From the NCBI GenBank assembly GCA_964539025.1, contig CAZIFA010000005.1, positions 124,001-188,000 of the forward strand: 64,000 nucleotides of DNA, in the 5' to 3' direction. Of the stretch, positions 1 to 8,875 are shown one piece after another. The notes beneath the pieces were generated by a model. That model was given only the letters and a program-made list of their open reading frames with translations. It searched no databases and was not told where the DNA came from. The stretch comes from Micavibrio_A sp964539025 (lineage in GTDB: Bacteria > Pseudomonadota > Alphaproteobacteria > Micavibrionales > Micavibrionaceae). The position numbers and the translations under genes were made by a program. How positions within the stretch are numbered: the stretch's first letter is position 1; each line of letters starts with the position of its first letter.

Positions 1-80
1 CTGGACTTTACCCAGCGTTGCGTGGTTGGGGGCGGAAGGCGTGTTATCTCCGCGCTGAAGCCCTGCATATTATCCGACAT
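1..80 (-). CDS. sciP: SciP-like (DUF1153) cell-cycle regulator, N-terminal fragment
   Basis: The gene is cut by the left edge; only the first 26 codons are present. The translated start contains LPPPTTQRWVKS, which matches the signature near the N-terminus of the DUF1153/SciP family, small helix-turn-helix proteins that in Caulobacter bind DNA and repress CtrA-activated flagellar promoters. The ATG at 80 has a GGGTGA ribosome site upstream; the ATG at 93 runs straight into a stop. Placement beside flaG and flagellin fits a regulator of flagellar genes. The identification rests on a short fragment, so a different DUF1153 member is possible. Confidence 0.65.
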   Translation of the reverse strand, partial: MSDNMQGFSAEITRLPPPTTQRWVKS

Positions 81-130
81 ATTAGTCACCCATAAGTTTG
101 TAATATGAAAATAGTATGGCCTGATTTCAG

Positions 131-145
131 TTAAAATTCCGCTAA
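131..145. promoter_or_regulatory. Near-consensus CtrA site upstream of sciP fragment
   Basis: The sequence reads TTAA-N7-CTAA, one base away from the TTAA-N7-TTAA full site of the alphaproteobacterial regulator CtrA. It lies about 50 bp upstream of the sciP start, a gene that is CtrA-controlled in Caulobacter. Matches this short occur by chance in AT-rich DNA. Confidence 0.35.
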
Positions 146-282
146 CACGAAGGGGCCAATTATTTGTATAAGGAGTGTTGTGGAACAAGCTGATATTAAA
201 CAATTTTATTGTTGTTATTATTTTTGTTGATAAAGAATAAATAGTAAAAGAGCAAACAATATTATATTTGTGTATTTTTTAT

Positions 283-317
283 TTAAGTAAATAAAATTTT
301 TACTTAAGTAAATAAAA
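283..317. repeat. Two 14-bp direct repeats 21 bp apart
   Basis: TTAAGTAAATAAAA occurs at 283-296 and again at 304-317. The 21-bp period is two helical turns, so a protein could bind both copies on one face of the DNA. The repeats lie about 75 bp upstream of the flaG -35 box. The rest of the 81-472 gap is AT-rich with no gene that I can see. Confidence 0.6.
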
Positions 318-320
318 GAA

Positions 321-335
321 TTAATGATTTCTTAC
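321..335. promoter_or_regulatory. Near-consensus CtrA site upstream of flaG promoter
   Basis: TTAA-N7-TTAC, seven of eight specified bases of a CtrA full site, located 57 bp upstream of the flaG -35 box. Supporting context is the perfect site at the flagellin promoter; alone it is weak evidence. Confidence 0.3.
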
Positions 336-391
336 TTTTAACACAGACGCATGTTAACTGTCCGAATATTTGAAATGATAGCCTAAAAAAA

Positions 392-420
392 TTGACATAG
401 ACGCTTGATTTTGCTAGAAT
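392..420 (+). promoter_or_regulatory. Sigma-70 type promoter of flaG
   Basis: TTGACA at 392-397, a 17-bp spacer, and TAGAAT at 415-420, followed by about 50 bp of leader before the flaG ATG at 473. This is the best housekeeping-type promoter in the window. Confidence 0.75.
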
Positions 421-472
421 GATAGTAGGGTAGTGTGCGAATTTTTCCGTGCACTAAAGTTTGGGAATTTAA

Positions 473-922
473 ATGATTGAAGCTGTAAATTCAGTTTTGT
501 CTAACGCCCAGTACACAAGAGCTGCCGCTGAGCAGCAGAGTGTAGCGTCTTCCTATGCTGCAAACCCTGCGCGTATTCAGCAGGCGAGTGCGCAAGCGCC
601 GTATATCAGTCTGTTCATCAAGGTCGATGTAAATTTCGACAAGGCAATTTTGCAGATACGCGATTCAGACACAGGCGATGTCGTTCGCCAGATTCCTACA
701 GAGAGTCAGCTTGAAGCATATCGCCGTGCGCAAAGTTCTAACGCAGTAAGGCCCGCGAAGGCGCAAGAAGTCGTGGAAAGAATTATCGTTGAGGAGCAGC
801 CCGAAGTGGAGGTTCCTAAAGCCGCACCTGTGGAAACAAAAGAAGTTTCCGCGCCGCCGCCTGCGCCGACACAAGCGGCGCCAGCGCCTGCTGCGCCCGC
901 ACCAGTTTCAATCGATGCTTGA
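473..922 (+). CDS. flaG: FlaG family flagellar protein
   Basis: A 149-residue protein. Residues about 52-88 carry the FlaG pattern: a short beta segment followed by DSDTGDVVRQIPTESQ, as in proteins encoded beside flagellins that influence filament length. The tail from about residue 105 is Pro/Ala/Glu rich and probably disordered. The gene stands alone on the plus strand, driven by the TTGACA/TAGAAT promoter and convergent with flaF, whose stop is only 7 bp away. Family assignment is good; the exact role in this organism is inferred. Confidence 0.7.
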   Translation: MIEAVNSVLSNAQYTRAAAEQQSVASSYAANPARIQQASAQAPYISLFIKVDVNFDKAILQIRDSDTGDVVRQIPTESQLEAYRRAQSSNAVRPAKAQEVVERIIVEEQPEVEVPKAAPVETKEVSAPPPAPTQAAPAPAAPAPVSIDA

Positions 923-929
923 TTTTCTT

Positions 930-1448
930 TTAAGCTGAGCTGTCCCAGCCGCCGGAGGGCGGTTTTTTTGCATCCGCATTTTCAGCGGGCGCGGGGGAAG
1001 CGCTTACGGTTTCGTTGCCGCTCGCCTGTGAATTTCTGACGCCCGTCATAAGGCCGCCCGCGATATCGCGGTTGATCTTGATCAGAACGTCGAATTTGTT
1101 TTTCTCCGGCTTGGCAAGAATGTCGATCTCCCGCTGGAAAATGTAGTTCGCCAAATTGTATATGTTGTTTCGAAGTGCATCCGGACGCTGCTCACCTTCC
1201 GCATTTTCGACGGCTGTGTCGTAGAACATCAACCAGATGCTACGATTATATTTTAACGTTTCTTCGAGAATTTCTGGCGTGATGTTGTCCCAGTCATTCT
1301 GTAGATCGAGCATGAACTGTGCTGCTTTCAGCAAGACACGGGCTTCAACCTCCCGCGGATCGGAGGTTGTCTTCTGGGCACTTGTGCCATACGCGCCAGC
1401 AGCCGACGCATATGGATTATGCGGCTGGCTTTGTTTTTCCGATGGCAT
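930..1448 (-). CDS. flaF: Flagellin synthesis regulator FlaF
   Basis: A 172-residue protein with the FlaF core: NPYASAAGAY near the start, then PREVEARVLLKAAQ and a helical segment ending in LRNNIYNLANYIFQ. FlaF acts with FlbT in post-transcriptional control and secretion of flagellin in Caulobacter and rhizobia. Its start lies inside the end of flbT (32-bp overlap), so the two are translationally coupled. The C-terminal 40 residues are polar and probably disordered, making it longer than the usual FlaF of about 120 residues. Confidence 0.88.
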   Translation of the reverse strand: MPSEKQSQPHNPYASAAGAYGTSAQKTTSDPREVEARVLLKAAQFMLDLQNDWDNITPEILEETLKYNRSIWLMFYDTAVENAEGEQRPDALRNNIYNLANYIFQREIDILAKPEKNKFDVLIKINRDIAGGLMTGVRNSQASGNETVSASPAPAENADAKKPPSGGWDSSA

Positions 1449-1824
1449 TGTTAATAAGTTCCTCTTCGAATTTAATCAATTCACGCGCTTCGCGCATGGC
1501 TTTGTAATAACTGCCCTCGATGATTCTTTCGTTGATCGCGAGAAAGGCAAAGGCCGTGCGAGGCGCTGCTTGCTGTATCTCTTTGACCAGATCAAAATAT
1601 TTTTTATGATACTGGCGCGGATCGTCCGCCATATACATGCACTGAATGAGAAAATAAATTTTCTTGCAGGGCGTATCGGCATCGTGTTCCTGCATTACAT
1701 CCTTTTCACGAAGGATCGCCGCTTCACCTGAAATGTGAAGGCGGGTGCGCTGCGAGTCATTGGTGATGACCGCTGTGCCTATTAGAATTTTTTCGCCGGG
1801 TTTTAAATCGATTACGAGAGCCAT
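1417..1824 (-). CDS. flbT: Flagellin mRNA repressor FlbT
   Basis: A 135-residue protein starting MALVIDLKPGEKILIG, typical of FlbT, which binds flagellin mRNA leaders and couples flagellin translation to hook assembly. I start it at 1824 because AGGAAG lies just upstream and homologues begin here; an in-frame upstream ATG at 1881 adds 19 residues unlike the family. It is first in a flbT-flaF operon downstream of the flagellin gene on the same strand. Confidence 0.9.
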   Translation of the reverse strand: MALVIDLKPGEKILIGTAVITNDSQRTRLHISGEAAILREKDVMQEHDADTPCKKIYFLIQCMYMADDPRQYHKKYFDLVKEIQQAAPRTAFAFLAINERIIEGSYYKAMREARELIKFEEELINNAIGKTKPAA

Positions 1825-1991
1825 GGATTTCTTCCTTTCTTGGGCATGGCAGGAGTTCTTCCTGCTGATACCAGTATACAAAAAGATAATGAGGAAAGCA
1901 TTAAAAAATAAGGGTTTCTTGAAGATTCTTCACCGCGAAAGACGGCAAATTTTGCCTATAAAATATCGATTACGTATAAAGGCGAGTATAA

Positions 1992-2022
1992 AAAAACCGG
2001 CGGGATTCTTCCGCCGGTTTTT
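1992..2022. terminator. Bidirectional rho-independent terminator after flagellin
   Basis: A 10-bp perfect stem (AAACCGGCGG / CCGCCGGTTT) with a 7-base loop, flanked by A runs on the left and T runs on the right. On the minus strand it follows the flagellin stop at 2075 and separates it from flbT-flaF. Confidence 0.8.
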
Positions 2023-2074
2023 ACTTGTAAACTTATTGCCGCCCCTCTGGCGTACTGTTCTACATCCCCAAGGA

Positions 2075-3820
2075 TTAGAACAATCGGAGGACGGACTGCT
2101 GCGACTGAGACGCCAGCGACAGAGCGGTGACGCCCAACTGCTGTGCCGTTTGCAGAGCGAGCAGGTTTGCACCTTCTTCGTTCAGGTCGGCGTTCGTCAG
2201 AGCGTCCGAACCGGCTTTCAACGTGTTGATCGTCTCTTGCGTGAAGGTCTGACGTGCCTGGATAATAGCCAGGTTGTTTGCCAGCGAAGCTCCGAAGGTT
2301 CGGACCGTGTTCAAGGCCGTCTTCGTCAGTGTGGCAATGTTTTCAATCGCCGCTGAGCTTGAGAAGTTAGCTGTTACCATGCCGAGACCATCAGCCGTAA
2401 ACGTCTTACCATACGTCACAAGCTTGCTGGTATTGTCCTCATTGAAGTATGTCGTGAGGTTATCGCCTCTGAGCAGGTTAACGCCGCGATATTCAGCATC
2501 CTTCACCAGGTCGTTGATTTGAGCCCGGACGGTGTTGTAGTCATTGGCGTAACCGTCGAGAGCCTGCGAACTAGAGTTGAATGCAATAATCTGATCGTAG
2601 GTACCCGTAGTGGTGATAGTTGTACCACCAGTGTTACCAATATCGTCCAGGTTACCGAGAGTATCGCCAAAGCCCAGGTTAAAGGTCTTAACACCGGCCG
2701 CAACTGAGGTAAAGCGGACGTCGATGTTCTCAACAGCATCACTGAGCGATGTAAATTGAAGCTGCCCAGAAAGACTGTCGAACGTTGCTTTAAGATAAGT
2801 GTTGATGTTGGTGTTGGCGTTGATTTGGTCGACAACGTCCTGGAAGGTCGTTCCCGTCGTTAACGTAACCGCGCCGGATGTGGCCGAGCCTGAGTTCCGG
2901 TTTGCGATGATGGTTAACGTGTCGTTGGTGCTGACGCCTGCGATCAAAGCGTTACCGCTAGCGTCAATAAAGGTGGTACCGGTGCCGGAAATGACATCTC
3001 CAGCATCCGCCAGGTTACCGGCAGATTCATACATTGAAATCGACTTGACCGTGTTACCTGCGGTAATCAAGGCCTGCGCACTAGCCGAAGTGGTAGCAGA
3101 GCCACCGCGCTGTTCAACCTCGAAGTAGCGACCGAGACCGAGAGCAGTATAGCCTGTCAAGGTCAAGTTGACGCCTGTGGTTGTGGTTCCGCTCGTATCG
3201 CCGATTTTAAAACTGCGTCCGCCTTTACTTTGGATTTCAAGAACGCCCGTAGTGGAGTTAATGTTGGCAGTGATTTCTCCCGCGCGGTTGTCGGCAAACT
3301 GGTCGGTGATTTTTGCCGCCAATGTGTATCCAGTATCACCGGCAGTAATCGTAATGTTCTCGACAATTTGAGTGCCGGCATCGTTGGTCGTGGTAATACG
3401 AATGATGTCACCGGTTGCGATGAATGTACCGCCTCCAGCCAACGTCGTAATATCCGCTGCGGTACGAAGGTCGACCGTACCAACCATACGAGCAACGCCA
3501 TCAGATGCTGCGAGTTCGTCGCGAGCGGAGTTAACGATAGCGTCAGCCTGCTCGACCATTTTCGTCAGAGCGGAAACGCCTTTGTCGGCTTCAACAATCG
3601 TTTGAATAGACTGACCAATACCATCGAGAAGACGGGTGAGGTCGGACGCGCGGTTCGACAGAGCTTGCGCCGTGAAGAATGATTGCGGGTTGTCCAGAGC
3701 GGAGTTGACTTTCTTACCCGTCGCCAAGCGAAGCTGGGTGATGTCGATTGCTCTCTGCGTGTTCTGGAGGGACAGAAGGTTTGCCCGCGACGAGGCGGAC
3801 AAGACTGCATCATTAGCCAT
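2075..3820 (-). CDS. fliC: Flagellin
   Basis: A 581-residue filament subunit. Residues 1-110 form the conserved D0/D1 coiled-coil half, including LRLATGKKVNSALDNP and a Ser/Ala-rich start. The middle, about residues 115-430, is Thr/Gly-rich variable sequence exposed on the filament. The C-terminal D0/D1 half ends in SQSQQSVLRLF. It is longer than the roughly 270-residue Caulobacter flagellins because of the central insertion. AGGAAAGG precedes the start. It is followed by a strong terminator and, on the same strand, by its own regulators flbT and flaF. It is the only flagellin gene in the window. Confidence 0.93.
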   Translation of the reverse strand: MANDAVLSASSRANLLSLQNTQRAIDITQLRLATGKKVNSALDNPQSFFTAQALSNRASDLTRLLDGIGQSIQTIVEADKGVSALTKMVEQADAIVNSARDELAASDGVARMVGTVDLRTAADITTLAGGGTFIATGDIIRITTTNDAGTQIVENITITAGDTGYTLAAKITDQFADNRAGEITANINSTTGVLEIQSKGGRSFKIGDTSGTTTTGVNLTLTGYTALGLGRYFEVEQRGGSATTSASAQALITAGNTVKSISMYESAGNLADAGDVISGTGTTFIDASGNALIAGVSTNDTLTIIANRNSGSATSGAVTLTTGTTFQDVVDQINANTNINTYLKATFDSLSGQLQFTSLSDAVENIDVRFTSVAAGVKTFNLGFGDTLGNLDDIGNTGGTTITTTGTYDQIIAFNSSSQALDGYANDYNTVRAQINDLVKDAEYRGVNLLRGDNLTTYFNEDNTSKLVTYGKTFTADGLGMVTANFSSSAAIENIATLTKTALNTVRTFGASLANNLAIIQARQTFTQETINTLKAGSDALTNADLNEEGANLLALQTAQQLGVTALSLASQSQQSVLRLF

Positions 3821-3890
3821 AGTAAAAATCCTTTCCTAGGGTTGCTTTTGGCTTACTTTTTCGTCGCCCATACTGGTCGACATTTTCAAT

Positions 3891-3920
3891 ACTATAACAT
3901 AGAAATTAACAGGGTGTTAA
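3891..3920 (-). promoter_or_regulatory. Flagellin promoter with overlapping perfect CtrA box
   Basis: Read on the minus strand: TTAACA (3920-3915), an 18-bp spacer and TATAGT (3896-3891), about 70 bp before the flagellin ATG. A perfect TTAA-N7-TTAA motif, the CtrA consensus, spans 3906-3920 and covers the -35 element, the usual position of CtrA at activated Caulobacter promoters. The rest of the 3821-4194 gap is AT-rich with no gene that I trust. Confidence 0.6.
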
Positions 3921-4194
3921 CGGCAAAAACGCATGGAATCGCAAATAGTTAATATTATTCACAATAAAAACCCAATATTTTCATAACGTTAAATAGCGCA
4001 TTCGATTCGTTTTATGTATTTTTGTTAACCGGATTTCTTATTTCCAATCTTTTAATCTTATCAAGAATTTGAAATATTTTGTTGAAGCGTACGCTGGTGC
4101 CGTTTCCGGAAGATAGAGTTTCCGGCCCATTGCCTCGTCGCTTATAAAATTTACATATAATATAAACAAAACGTACCATATACACATATTGCAG

Positions 4195-4229
4195 AATAAA
4201 AACGCCCCGCGAAGGAGAGAGCGGGGCGT
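4195..4229 (-). terminator. Terminator of the flgI-flgE operon
   Basis: Stem ACGCCCCGC / GCGGGGCGT with a 10-base loop, followed on the minus strand by a T run (A run at 4195-4201 on the plus strand). It begins 13 bases past the flgE stop. Confidence 0.85.
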
Positions 4230-4241
4230 TGTCATGTTGGA

Positions 4242-5972
4242 TTATCTCAATCTGAGAAGATCCTCGGTCATCTGGTCGACGGTCGTAATGACCTTGGTGT
4301 TGGCTGAGTAAGCGCGCTGGGAGATAATCAGCTTCGCAAATTCGTCGGCCAGATCGACGTTGGACATTTCAAGAGTGGCGGGTTCGATAAAGCCTGCGCC
4401 GCCGGTTCCTGCCTCGCGAAGGTTTTCTTCGCCGGATTCGTCGGTTTCGGAGTAGGCCGTGCCGGATACTTCTTGCAAACCGTTCGGGTTCGAGAAGGTG
4501 ATCAGCGGAACCTTGTAGAGCCTGGACGTCGCACCGTTCGAGAAGCGGGCGATGACGAAGCCTTCGCGGTCGATATCGATACCTGTTCTCAATCCGAGTT
4601 CGGCGCCGTTCTGGTCTGCGAACAAAACCGTGAAGTTACCGGCGAACTGTGAGTGGCGCTGGATATCGACTTCGATGGTTTGAAGCGCGGAACCGTTGCC
4701 CCAGTTGATTGCGGTCAATTCGATATCAATGTTGCCGTCCGAGTCAGGAAGCGCGTTTATTGTTCCGTCCGGCTGGAAGTTGATAATACCCGTCGTAAGA
4801 ACGTTGTTGTTCGGGTCGATGGCTCTTACCTGCCACCATCCGCGCGGGTTGTAGTTCGGATCGCCTGGTAAGAACTGGAGTGTTGGGAACGATCCGGTGC
4901 TGTAGGGCGGAACATCGAGGGACGTACCGTTGTCGAAGCCGGCAAGGGACGGTGACGTACGAACACCCACGGCAAGACCGAGCGCTGCGAGCGGTGTACC
5001 CACACCGTTGGAGAGCGTCAGCGTTTGTGTGGAGCCGACGAAGGCATCGCGCTGTATGACCAATTCACCTTCGTTGCCGAGGAAGGCCGACATACCAACC
5101 CCGTTGTTGTTTATTTCGTTGATGATATCGCCGATCGTTTGCACCTGTCCGGCTGCGACAGGTACGCCTGCAACGACGGTCAGGGTCAGCGGAGCGGCAA
5201 GGTCCGTGTTGATGGTAAAGGTGTTACCGGCAACCATGCCCAGGTCTGCCAACAAGTTGGTCGTCGCCGACAAGTTGGTGATGTTCGAGTCTGCCGTGGC
5301 TTGCGGGCCATAGGTTTTGACGTACTCGAACGTCACAGGTTGGTCGTTGCCCAGCGAGTCGTACATCGTGATCGAGCGCGAGAAATCAGGTGGAACCGTT
5401 CCTGCGTTGGCAAGGAGCGCATCGGCCTGATCGCCGTTGGTCGAGTCAAGGTTCAGCGCTAGTTCTGCCGTCGTTGTCGGACGCGTCAGGCCGCCCAGGA
5501 ATGCAACGTCGACCGGCACGAGCGATGTTAAATCGCCTTGGTTCGAAGGCAGGGCGCCGTTCTGGTCGAGCGGCCATCCGTAAAGATAGAATCCTGCCGT
5601 GTTGGTCAGGAAGCCTTGTGCGTCTTCGGAGAACTGGCCGTTCCGTGTGTACAGATACGGCGTCAAGCTCGAATTGTCGCCATCGCGTTTGACCGGATAG
5701 AAACCGTTTCCGGAAATAGACGTGTCCGTGGAGGACGATGATTGTTGAATTGGCCCCTGCTGGTTCACGCGCTGGATGCGGTCGACGGAGACCGTACCCG
5801 GCGAATAACGGGATGAACGGCCTTCGGTCGTGACCAGCGAGTAGAACGCGGCTTCGGAGCGTTTGAAGCCCACCGTGTTCACGTTGGCGATGTTGTTGGA
5901 GATCATGGCCGTTGACTGCGACTGGGCAGAAAGACCTGAAACTCCTGTATATAATGATCCGAACAAACTCAT
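4242..5972 (-). CDS. flgE: Flagellar hook protein FlgE
   Basis: A 576-residue axial protein. The N-terminus MSLFGSLYTGVSGLSAQSQ and ISNNIANVNTVGFKRSE are the rod/hook signature; the C-terminus has the matching YSANTKVITTVDQMTEDLLRLR heptad segment. The middle contains the variable hook domains, which make it longer than the E. coli protein of about 400 residues. It polymerises into the hook outside the cell. It is the last gene of a minus-strand run with flgD and fliK, and AGGAGAT precedes the start. Confidence 0.93.
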   Translation of the reverse strand: MSLFGSLYTGVSGLSAQSQSTAMISNNIANVNTVGFKRSEAAFYSLVTTEGRSSRYSPGTVSVDRIQRVNQQGPIQQSSSSTDTSISGNGFYPVKRDGDNSSLTPYLYTRNGQFSEDAQGFLTNTAGFYLYGWPLDQNGALPSNQGDLTSLVPVDVAFLGGLTRPTTTAELALNLDSTNGDQADALLANAGTVPPDFSRSITMYDSLGNDQPVTFEYVKTYGPQATADSNITNLSATTNLLADLGMVAGNTFTINTDLAAPLTLTVVAGVPVAAGQVQTIGDIINEINNNGVGMSAFLGNEGELVIQRDAFVGSTQTLTLSNGVGTPLAALGLAVGVRTSPSLAGFDNGTSLDVPPYSTGSFPTLQFLPGDPNYNPRGWWQVRAIDPNNNVLTTGIINFQPDGTINALPDSDGNIDIELTAINWGNGSALQTIEVDIQRHSQFAGNFTVLFADQNGAELGLRTGIDIDREGFVIARFSNGATSRLYKVPLITFSNPNGLQEVSGTAYSETDESGEENLREAGTGGAGFIEPATLEMSNVDLADEFAKLIISQRAYSANTKVITTVDQMTEDLLRLR

Positions 5973-6010
5973 GATGATCTCCTAGGTTTTTCTTTCGTTG
6001 TTTAATTTGT

Positions 6011-6706
6011 TTAAGTTCCGGTTGTTGTCGTCGTCGGCGCGGGCGGTATTTTCGCGTTGACGATGGAAGAGATAGGTACAGCACGGTCGCCGACGAGCAC
6101 GTAGACAACGCCGTTCTGCGTTTCGATACCATCGACATGGCCTGTCACGACGGTAGAGTTCTCGATGGCCTTGCCGTCTTTGTCCACAGCATCGATCTTG
6201 ACACTATAGGTTCCGGGTTCCACCGGATCGCCGTTGGTTTTCTTGCCGGCCCAGGCGACTTCGTTCATGCCCGTATCTTTGGGCGCATCCGCCGAGTAAA
6301 CCAGTTCGCCTTCTTCGTCATAGACGTTGATCTTCGACGTAACGGCTTCGCTGGCGAGAGCGTAGGTGACTTTCACAGGATTCGTGCCGTCATAATTCAT
6401 TTCCGAACCGATATAGGAAATATCCATACCCACATAACCCAGAGCCACAGACGAAATACTGGCAAGCTGCATCGCCACCATGTTGTCGAGTTTCTGGTTG
6501 GTGTTGATCTGCTGTTCCACTTGCGTGAACTGCACCAGTTGATTCGTGAATTCCGTAGAATCCATTGGAGAAAGTGGATCCTGGTTTTGAAGCTGCGTTG
6601 TGAGCAGTGTCAGGAACTGTTGGAAATCTTCCGCGAGCTTGATTGTGCTTGCACCTGTTTTGGCTGCGTTGTTTGCGGCGCCTGATGTGGTGACTGGATC
6701 AACCAT
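6011..6706 (-). CDS. flgD: Hook capping protein FlgD
   Basis: A 231-residue protein with the FlgD N-terminus (FLTLLTTQLQNQDPLSPMD, then FTNQLVQFTQVEQQI) and a C-terminal Ig-like region containing GTYSVKIDAVDKDG. FlgD forms the temporary cap that guides FlgE assembly and is discarded at hook completion. It sits 38 bp upstream of flgE and 12 bp downstream of fliK on the same strand. Confidence 0.94.
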   Translation of the reverse strand: MVDPVTTSGAANNAAKTGASTIKLAEDFQQFLTLLTTQLQNQDPLSPMDSTEFTNQLVQFTQVEQQINTNQKLDNMVAMQLASISSVALGYVGMDISYIGSEMNYDGTNPVKVTYALASEAVTSKINVYDEEGELVYSADAPKDTGMNEVAWAGKKTNGDPVEPGTYSVKIDAVDKDGKAIENSTVVTGHVDGIETQNGVVYVLVGDRAVPISSIVNAKIPPAPTTTTTGT

Positions 6707-6718
6707 GTGTCTTTATCC

Positions 6719-8371
6719 TTATGCCAGAATGTTGTAGCGCATGTGGCCTGTCGACGGGTCGACCTGCCATGTCATGCTGGATTGAATAATTTCATCGCCC
6801 ATGCCTGCGTCCTGCGGGCCAGAGCCACCGCCAAAATTATTGTTTGCGTCATCGCCGTTATTGTTCTGGCGGAACGCCGAATTATCCTGCGCCAGTTCAA
6901 AGCTGATCGCCTGGCCTTGCGTGTCGAGACCTGCCGATTGCAGTGCGCGTTCAAGGGAATGACTTTCGCGCTGAAGCATCATAAAGGTTTCCGGTTTTTC
7001 GACCATGATGTGCGCTTTTACGGCTTTATCCTTGCCGAATTGCAGGCGGACGGAAACATTGCCGAGTTCCGGCGGATCGAGACGCAGATTGATTGTGCTG
7101 TCATCGCCGCCTTTGACCGAGCGGACGAGGGTGGCCGCAACCAGTTGCGTCGCGGGATGCGCCTGCCCGGCGATGGTGGAAGACGAAACCATGTTCGCTG
7201 CTTGTGCCGTGGTGCTAAAAGTGAGAGCGGCGGTCGCGTTCATTCCATAGGGCTGAAAAATTGCGTCATCGCTTTGCGCGCCGAACATTGTGGCGGGGAA
7301 CAGCATGTCACCTTGCTGCGGCTTGTTGAGGTTGTTCAGAAGATTAACCAGATTTTCCTTGAAGGCCGCATTGTCCTTTTTCGTGGATGCCGCGTCAGGT
7401 GTAGCTTGCGTATCGACGGAGCCTTCCTTCAGGGGCAGTCCCATGGGTTTTTTAGAGACATCGTCGCTTTCACTTTTGATAACGTTGGTAAGGCCCGCTT
7501 CTACATCCTTGAGGACATTATTTTTCGCATTGTTTGTTCCCGTGTCGTCACTGCTGCCGCCGACATCCATTGCATTCAGTTGCGCGGCGAGGTCATCGGT
7601 CGGTTGGGAATTTTCATCGATTGTGTCTATCACATCGATACCTGATGTCTTGGTTGAAGCCTTGATGGCTATGACGGCAGTTTCTGGCGAGGGCGGAATG
7701 ATGCCACCGACACCGGCGATTAAATCTTCCACCGTAATTTCACGGCCCAGTTTTTTCTCCAGAGTCTGGATTTTTTCGGTCACTTCGGAAATTTCAGACG
7801 GATCGAGGCCGAGCGCGATCATCATCGGCAGGGGGATATCTTCAACCGGCGTGTCTTTTGTAATTACACCGCCTTCAATAACGGAGAGGGAGGCCTGTAA
7901 CGTGTCTGATTTCGCCTGCAGCTTGGTCAGAATGGTTTTCAACAATCCGTCTTTGCTGGCGCTGCCTTCGGGCAGCATGGTTTTCAGATGGTCGATAATC
8001 TGGTTCGTTAAGTCGAGTTTGGATTGAATTTTTTCCGGACTGACGGTGCTGTCTAAAATGATATTGCCTTGTGCGTCGATAGGTTGCGATGCCAGCGCGA
8101 TCTGAAGCAGGGCCAGCGGATTGTCATTTTGTACGACAGGTTTTTTATCGGTGCTAACAGGTGCATTGGTGATGCCTGTCGTAGGCGTTGATACTTTTGC
8201 ATCTGTAGATGTGAATTGCGAAATGATCATATCCCAGAAATTGGCCATGCCGCCCGCCATGCCTGTACCGGCCAGAACGCCGCTCGTCTGGCTGCCGGAC
8301 AGCGCTTGCGGTGCCGGAGCGTTCGATCCGGCGACGATTTGCGTGGTGGGGATGGGGTTGACGTTACTCAT
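6719..8371 (-). CDS. fliK: Flagellar hook-length control protein FliK
   Basis: A 550-residue protein. The C-terminal region, about residues 400-490, carries the FliK substrate-switch domain with LRLDPPELGNVSVRLQF and a VEKPETFMMLQRE segment. The long N-terminal part is low-complexity and probably extended, as expected of a secreted ruler. It measures hook length and flips FlhB export specificity. Its position upstream of flgD-flgE is typical for alphaproteobacteria. Confidence 0.88.
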   Translation of the reverse strand: MSNVNPIPTTQIVAGSNAPAPQALSGSQTSGVLAGTGMAGGMANFWDMIISQFTSTDAKVSTPTTGITNAPVSTDKKPVVQNDNPLALLQIALASQPIDAQGNIILDSTVSPEKIQSKLDLTNQIIDHLKTMLPEGSASKDGLLKTILTKLQAKSDTLQASLSVIEGGVITKDTPVEDIPLPMMIALGLDPSEISEVTEKIQTLEKKLGREITVEDLIAGVGGIIPPSPETAVIAIKASTKTSGIDVIDTIDENSQPTDDLAAQLNAMDVGGSSDDTGTNNAKNNVLKDVEAGLTNVIKSESDDVSKKPMGLPLKEGSVDTQATPDAASTKKDNAAFKENLVNLLNNLNKPQQGDMLFPATMFGAQSDDAIFQPYGMNATAALTFSTTAQAANMVSSSTIAGQAHPATQLVAATLVRSVKGGDDSTINLRLDPPELGNVSVRLQFGKDKAVKAHIMVEKPETFMMLQRESHSLERALQSAGLDTQGQAISFELAQDNSAFRQNNNGDDANNNFGGGSGPQDAGMGDEIIQSSMTWQVDPSTGHMRYNILA

Positions 8372-8386
8372 TATATATATGTGTCC

Positions 8387-8875
8387 TTATGCGCGTTCTT
8401 CGACGCCGATCGTGGCGCGGTTGCCTTTTTGCATTTTGCCCGATGAGCCGTAAGCGAATTGGGTGGCGGCGTCCGCGCTCTTGCGGGCGGCTTTCATAAT
8501 GCGTTCGCTGAGCGCGCCGGTGGCGTTTTTCATGCGTTCGATCAGTTCCAGATTGCGATGGCAGACGTTGCTGAAATCACCTTGCAGGCGCTGCAACTGG
8601 CTTTTCAGTTTGGCATCGGCCATTTTTGTTTGTTCGCCGCGGCTCATAAGGTTGTTGACCAGTAATTCATAACGGCGGGCTACTTCGACTTTTTCATCCT
8701 GCAATTCAAGGAAAAGCACGGTGTTGCTGGCGGCGAGCGCATCGTTTTCCTTCATAAGAACATCGCGCAGGGCCGTAACTGCAATAATAGTGTGGAGTAG
8801 GGCGACATTGATATCGGCCGGGACCGTGTAGTTTTTTTCACGCGGTTCGAATGTTTTATTGTTAAACATCGTCAT
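8387..8875 (-). CDS. FlgN-like flagellar chaperone
   Basis: A 162-residue, almost entirely helical protein with a long predicted coiled coil. Length and helical layout resemble FlgN-type export chaperones, which bind hook-associated proteins. Sequence similarity to FlgN is not strong by eye, so the call leans on position between flgJ and fliK. Its start overlaps the end of flgJ by 14 bp. An ATG at 8875 and one at 8869 both sit behind AGGAG; the first is used here. Confidence 0.5.
   Translation of the reverse strand: MTMFNNKTFEPREKNYTVPADINVALLHTIIAVTALRDVLMKENDALAASNTVLFLELQDEKVEVARRYELLVNNLMSRGEQTKMADAKLKSQLQRLQGDFSNVCHRNLELIERMKNATGALSERIMKAARKSADAATQFAYGSSGKMQKGNRATIGVEERA

Noticed and set aside
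4038..4235. 65-codon minus-strand frame between flagellin and flgE
   Set aside because: It begins inside the flgE terminator hairpin and runs through AT-rich DNA; no ribosome site.
3821..6010. Sigma-54 promoters (TGGC-N8-TTGC) upstream of flagellin and flgE
   Set aside because: I looked for the GG/GC pattern at the right distance and found no convincing match in these leaders.
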